A stretch of DNA of 64,000 nucleotides, taken from positions 8,913,001-8,977,000 of the forward strand of contig OX352764.1 in assembly GCA_947095585.1 (NCBI GenBank). The letters are read 5' to 3'. The DNA is from Nephrocerus scutellatus (taxonomy: Eukaryota; Arthropoda; Insecta; Diptera; Pipunculidae). The notes under the pieces are model-generated. The model searched no databases and was not told the origin of the DNA. It was given only the letters and a program-made list of their open reading frames with translations. The translations under genes and the position numbers were made by a program. The first letter of the stretch is position 1. Every line of letters starts with the position of its first letter. Shown piece after piece: positions 62,401 to 64,000 of this stretch.

Positions 62401-62965
62401 TGTACATGGACTCCAACGATTTGTTGCTCCCTGAGTACTCATTGTAGGAGGTAAATACTGCACTAAATACTAGCATGTAAGGGGTCATAACCTTTTGCGT
62501 TCGCCTCTTTCTACTTTCCGTACTGATATACGGTTTTCATATAGTACCTATCTTTTTGTTTAGAAACAACAAATAGAATTAATCCTAGAATTTTTGTAAA
62601 AATGTCCTATCCTGAATTTAAATGGCAACAATTGAAGCAATAGGGATGTGCAATATTGTAACAACTCAATTTTTTATCATATTTCTAAGCAATTCTAGTT
62701 TCTAGTTTAATCCTTTAAATCACAACGTGCTCATACATACATACCTCGGCTCTGGCTGTAAAGTACACTGAACAAAATCCAGCAGTAACATATCCTCATC
62801 ATATTTAGCTCCAGCTTTGGCAGATTTCACTTTATTTTTATGTTTATTACTACGAGTGCTAATGCTAGTGGATTTTATCGGATTTGTTCGGAACTGTCCA
62901 TTTTGCATTTCTGACACAGTTGCATTAATATTATGCAATTGCGTAGAGGTCTCGTAACGGCACAT
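47307..62965 (-). CDS. Coiled-coil protein of unknown function, 8 exons, 466 aa
   Basis: Eight minus-strand exons join in one frame (1401 nt): 62965-62745, 53113-52963, 50410-50276, 50219-50029, 48197-48051, 47996-47894, 47825-47526 and 47459-47307. All seven junctions are GT-AG with agreeing phases (2,0,0,2,2,0,0). The N-terminus is basic (SNKHKNKVKSAKAG). The middle is rich in Arg, Glu and Lys and strongly helical (EKYAERLKIQAAKWERERLL, EQERMRLEEAKKHRQQQKLR). The C-terminal third is acidic and ends in Glu/Gly-rich sequence. No signal peptide or membrane segment is present, suggesting a cytoplasmic or cytoskeletal protein, but I recognise no family. Two small-intron clusters are separated by introns of 1.8, 2.6 and 9.6 kb that hold retroelement debris. 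Exon 1 is the least certain part. Confidence 0.72.
47526..47825 (-). CDS. Coiled-coil gene, exon 7
   Basis: Encodes exactly 100 codons from IALESEHDDEIIASEED to MIAKLRLAT, acidic and Ser-rich with RRSSTIS as a possible phosphorylation site. The acceptor (CCCCCCACCAAAG) has a C-run instead of a T-rich tract. Donor ACC/GTAAGT. Confidence 0.75.
47894..47996 (-). CDS. Coiled-coil gene, exon 6
   Basis: Acceptor TTTGCGCAG; completes an Arg codon, then KFRETAQRIRQQLEDK and YKHDQSYKYTGDLMATS; donor TCT/GTAAGC, phase 0. The intron to exon 5 is 54 bp. Confidence 0.78.
48051..48197 (-). CDS. Coiled-coil gene, exon 5
   Basis: Acceptor ACAATTTAG; completes an Arg codon, then IDNEDWKECEQGLVDFLTRE, RDKMKERSRRIPTPYSSDPQ and DIQNIVRA; donor CAG/GTTAGT, phase 2. 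Confidence 0.8.
48219..48365 (-). mobile_element. LOA-like 3' end fragment with CCTAA-type tail
   Basis: Its complement matches 22035-22179 closely: tactggtc.aagt, gttggcc.ttc, caccgactgccacctt and aacctaacc. The fragment lies in intron 4 of the coiled-coil gene, ~20 bp upstream (in transcript sense) of the exon 5 acceptor. Confidence 0.75.
48930..49330 (-). mobile_element. CR1-like RT fragment
   Basis: Minus-strand pieces: LSKDIETLINRQLTQYIES, a shifted VYHTEKSNQLKNFVKAKFLA, FTWHQAVL and AGVP*GSVLSPT. Same family as 15.8 and 24.4 kb. Lies in intron 4 of the coiled-coil gene. Confidence 0.7.
50029..50219 (-). CDS. Coiled-coil gene, exon 4
   Basis: Acceptor AACTTTTTAG; encodes LKTSREKYAERLKIQAAKWE, then an Arg/Glu/Lys/Gln-rich single helix to AERGLDLL; donor AAG/GTATTA, phase 2. 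Confidence 0.8.
50276..50410 (-). CDS. Coiled-coil gene, exon 3
   Basis: Acceptor GATACAAACAG in phase 0; encodes IKEVERERVLILEGKTDQIP, then ELAGDPIFVVTKKANMEITK and RRAK; donor AAG/GTAGAC, a weaker site. The intron to exon 4 is 56 bp. Confidence 0.78.
50411..51489. other. Intron 2 of coiled-coil gene, 3' part
   Basis: AT-rich with nothing recognised. Confidence 0.45.
51490..51589 (-). repeat. GCGTGTGG-rich repeat copy 3, first half
   Basis: Reads, inverted, cgtttttcgggtacaaactt and atgtatacatc..caaacc..agtccttt, matching the end of the copy at 41290-41670. Confidence 0.65.
51590..52150 (-). repeat. 119-bp family array, inverted, inside the GCGTGTGG repeat
   Basis: Three units are readable (cgattttctt..aaattttata, tccgatggacaa, ggtcctgaggcccgaggggt, then gggcccata). 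It sits between the two halves of copy 3 of the GCGTGTGG-rich repeat. 52000-52150 is AT-rich and not assigned. Confidence 0.65.
52150..52400 (-). repeat. GCGTGTGG-rich repeat copy 3, second half
   Basis: Inverted: gggcctatttcaaagttatc, ttccacgcgttacatgcgc, gctcacaaaattttagctct, ggttaaaaaggacctcaaag and cacacgcgcc. Confidence 0.7.
52430..52615 (+). mobile_element. CR1-like element, EN-RT junction fragment
   Basis: LNIHKSAGPDGT is followed, after a shift, by VLKRCSSSLT, LFHLSYSSEFFRVFRKI; compare SIVLKRCSSTF and LSCSSGVFPRNWK at 24.6-24.8 kb. Confidence 0.65.
52963..53113 (-). CDS. Coiled-coil gene, exon 2
   Basis: Acceptor TCTCCTGTGCAG; encodes FNLTRISARLERLMGTNVVR, LTDRKYMAELRARIDEDYRV and LISTRIRARE; donor GAGAG/GTGAGT, phase 0. 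Clear coding composition. Confidence 0.8.
53114..54344. other. Intron 1 of coiled-coil gene, 3' part
   Basis: AT-rich with no gene. Frames at 53388-53632 (plus) and 54050-54256 (minus) lack motifs. Confidence 0.4.
54345..54465 (+). repeat. Single 119-bp family unit
   Basis: tgggagccccctatcccgat, gttttgtccatcggagttac and aaaatatcggtttttt match the array unit at 3.5-4.0 kb. Confidence 0.65.
54465..56065 (-). mobile_element. RTE-like non-LTR element, longest copy, decayed
   Basis: Minus-strand order: RNDRFDDEY (56000-55920), LVRKLEQY, then LFNLAFEKVIQDFDVTASGT and KSIQILAYADDIESL with the YADD box (55300-55150), then the connection and the RWAGH-type C-terminus (54720-54480). The 3' border matches the copies at 33.5, 37.2 and 45.2 kb. 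Stops and shifts occur throughout. Lies in intron 1 of the coiled-coil gene, same strand. Confidence 0.8.
56066..59254. other. Intron 1 of coiled-coil gene, unique part
   Basis: AT-rich with no open frame over 68 codons apart from the 5' edge and no recognised element. Confidence 0.4.
59255..59388 (+). repeat. Minisatellite, ~11-12 bp unit (ttcacgcatcg)
   Basis: About eleven degenerate units such as ttcacgcatcg, ttgacgcattg, ctcacgcgtca and tttatgcattg run head to tail. The CpG-rich core CGCATCG/CGCGTC stands out from the AT-rich flanks. Confidence 0.8.
59389..60654. other. Intron 1 of coiled-coil gene, no gene recognised
   Basis: Very AT-rich. Plus frames at 59980-60198 and 60340-60552 are Phe/Leu/Tyr-rich by base composition and have no motif. 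Segments near 59500-59640 resemble 61370-61570 (actacttgaaaa.tttaaaagtaga..agagct). Confidence 0.4.
60655..61250 (+). mobile_element. CR1-like RT fragment
   Basis: YGVPQGSSLSPTLFLIYIND is followed, after a stop, by FADDITL, then MNHCLGFIERCKFYLTPSEV, LRLYKTYYFKL and APRTHLHYLGRILNR. Same family as 15.8 and 24.4 kb. Confidence 0.75.
61251..62744. other. Intron 1 of coiled-coil gene, 5' part
   Basis: Holds a ~200 bp segment (61370-61570) related to 59490-59660 and otherwise AT-rich DNA. The donor GTATGT is at 62744-62739 on the minus strand. Confidence 0.45.
62745..62965 (-). CDS. Coiled-coil gene, exon 1 (start uncertain)
   Basis: Encodes MCRYETSTQLHNINATVSEM, a basic stretch, then DEDMLLLDFVQCTLQPEP. 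The donor CCGAG/GTATGT leaves phase 2, matching exon 2. The ATG at 62908 (MQNGQF) has better context (CAGAA-ATG) than 62965 and may be the real start, giving 447 aa. The frame is open upstream to a stop near 63078. Confidence 0.6.
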
Positions 62966-63640
62966 CAAATTATGTAAATTATTAAAATTTAAATAATGCA
63001 GCGGCTTTTGTTCGGCCAGGAGGAATGCCACAGACAACCGCACAATATTCGCAGGTACGCAAACACTTTGAGCTTCTATCTATAACAGTTAAATAAAACA
63101 ACTGAGTTAGAAGTACACGCGAATAAGAGTTCCAGCTGCTAATACCACACATACGATACAAGGACATTTGAATATCATACACATTTATAAGAAAACATAT
63201 CAGCCTATTGTGGATGAGTGTCGCATTCGCTTGATTCAACCCGAATGGGAATAATAAAAAAAATTTGTGTTTCTTTGGTGGAATAATTACAATAATATTA
63301 ACATGTCATTCACTCGTGCAAGGAATGAGCATATAAGTTCATGTTTTACGCCGCAAGTTAATGCAACATTCAGTTTTCCTCTTAAGTGACTTGCAATCGA
63401 TGAGGTTTTTGGTGTGTATATCATAACAGGGGGAAAAATCCAAAATTGTTTGAAAAAGTACACACATACAAGCTAATAATTATTATTATTTCATCGCTTG
63501 CGATTAAGATGTTTCCGCCCGACAAAGTTAAACGTATAAAGCTAGCACACGAAACAATGTAAATAGTGCTTAGCATCTCTGAGTACACTCATTACTTCAG
63601 ACATTCAACTAAATTTAATCTTGCATATGTGTTCCTATAT
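62966..63640 (-). promoter_or_regulatory. Upstream region of coiled-coil gene
   Basis: Presumed 5' UTR and promoter. The frame continues open to about 63078. No TATA box was placed with confidence. Confidence 0.3.
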
Positions 63641-63962
63641 ACTAGTTGCGTGCACGGCGTTGCGCGGGTGTAAAATTTGACCCTAATCACAGCCTCCTCT
63701 CTTTACCTATTGACCCACTTCCCATAGAGGTTTCTAAACACCACTATTTATATTATATTGACAACCCCCCACCCCCTACAATCGACAGCATCCCCATAGA
63801 GGGGTTTTTCCATCATTATTCACCTGAGCGACCCCGAAATTATGAAAATGGCACAGCTATATTCTACTCTCTCACCATCACAATCGATCCCATCCTCATA
63901 GCAATATCTTACTATCACTTCACATCAGCTACCACGAAAACTATAGAATCGACGCTAATATG
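63641..63962 (+). repeat. Dispersed repeat, second 'actagttgcgtg..cggcgttgcgcg' unit
   Basis: Starts actagttgcgtgcacggcg, like 45643, and is C-rich with repeated 'atcgatccc/atcgacagc..cccatag' blocks, ending actatagaatcgacgctaat, like 45588. The 105-codon frame here is a by-product. It runs toward the window edge. Confidence 0.5.
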
Positions 63963-64000
63963 AAATACCACACCCTTACCAATCGAAACCCAGCCTTACT

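Noticed and set aside
62982..63239. 85-codon minus frame upstream of the coiled-coil gene
   Set aside because: It overlaps the likely 5' end in another frame, lacks a matching donor, and reads like translated UTR.
63646..63963. 105-codon plus frame at the right edge
   Set aside because: It lies wholly within the dispersed C-rich repeat; the repeated IDPxPIE-like text mirrors the DNA repeat.

Overview
The window is nuclear DNA of an insect, most likely a higher fly (Diptera, Brachycera). The reasons are its AT-richness, small genes split by 50-160 bp introns and by multi-kilobase introns filled with decayed transposons, mariner/Tc1-type DNA transposons, and LOA/Jockey/CR1/RTE-type non-LTR retrotransposons. 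The left-edge gene also has a urate oxidase N-terminus of the type I recall from Drosophila. I cannot name the species.

Four host genes are supportable, all on the minus strand. (1) 181-409: first coding exon of urate oxidase; the rest lies beyond the left edge. (2) 7513-9045: an intact, intronless 510-aa secreted protein with two CUB domains. (3) 12453-26492: a four-exon gene whose splice phases all agree. It encodes a 261-aa protein with a signal peptide, dibasic sites and a C-terminal two-cysteine segment ending in Gly-stop, which looks like a neuropeptide or prohormone precursor. I do not recognise its family. (4) 47307-62965: an eight-exon gene for a 466-aa coiled-coil protein, also phase-consistent and also unrecognised.

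Most of the rest is mobile-element debris. LOA/R1-like elements with an RNase H domain lie at 0.9-2.3, 10.4-11.9, 20.5-22.2, 31.6-32.1, 38.5-39.0 and 41.8-42.0 kb, with a 3' end at 48.2 kb. CR1-like elements lie at 13.2-13.5, 15.8-17.7, 24.4-25.9, 48.9-49.3, 52.4-52.6 and 60.7-61.3 kb. Jockey-like pieces lie at 9.7, 19.4-20.4 and 30.4-31.1 kb. RTE-like pieces lie at 6.4-7.4, 14.9-15.7, 31.4, 33.5, 37.2-37.5, 45.2 and 54.5-56.1 kb. Mariner/Tc1 copies lie at 26.9-27.5, 27.5-29.05, 37.5-38.25 and 42.27-43.17 kb. Every recognised retroelement and transposon copy is broken by stops, frameshifts or deletions.

Repeats are a second theme. They include a ~119-bp tandem unit seen at four places (at one place between inverted arms), an ~880 bp C-rich array of short degenerate units at 33.9-34.75 kb, an ~11-12 bp minisatellite at 59.3 kb, and a dispersed GCGTGTGG-rich repeat. 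One copy of that repeat sits inside a transposase ORF, which gives its borders. No rRNA, confident tRNA, CRISPR or bacterial-type operon is present.
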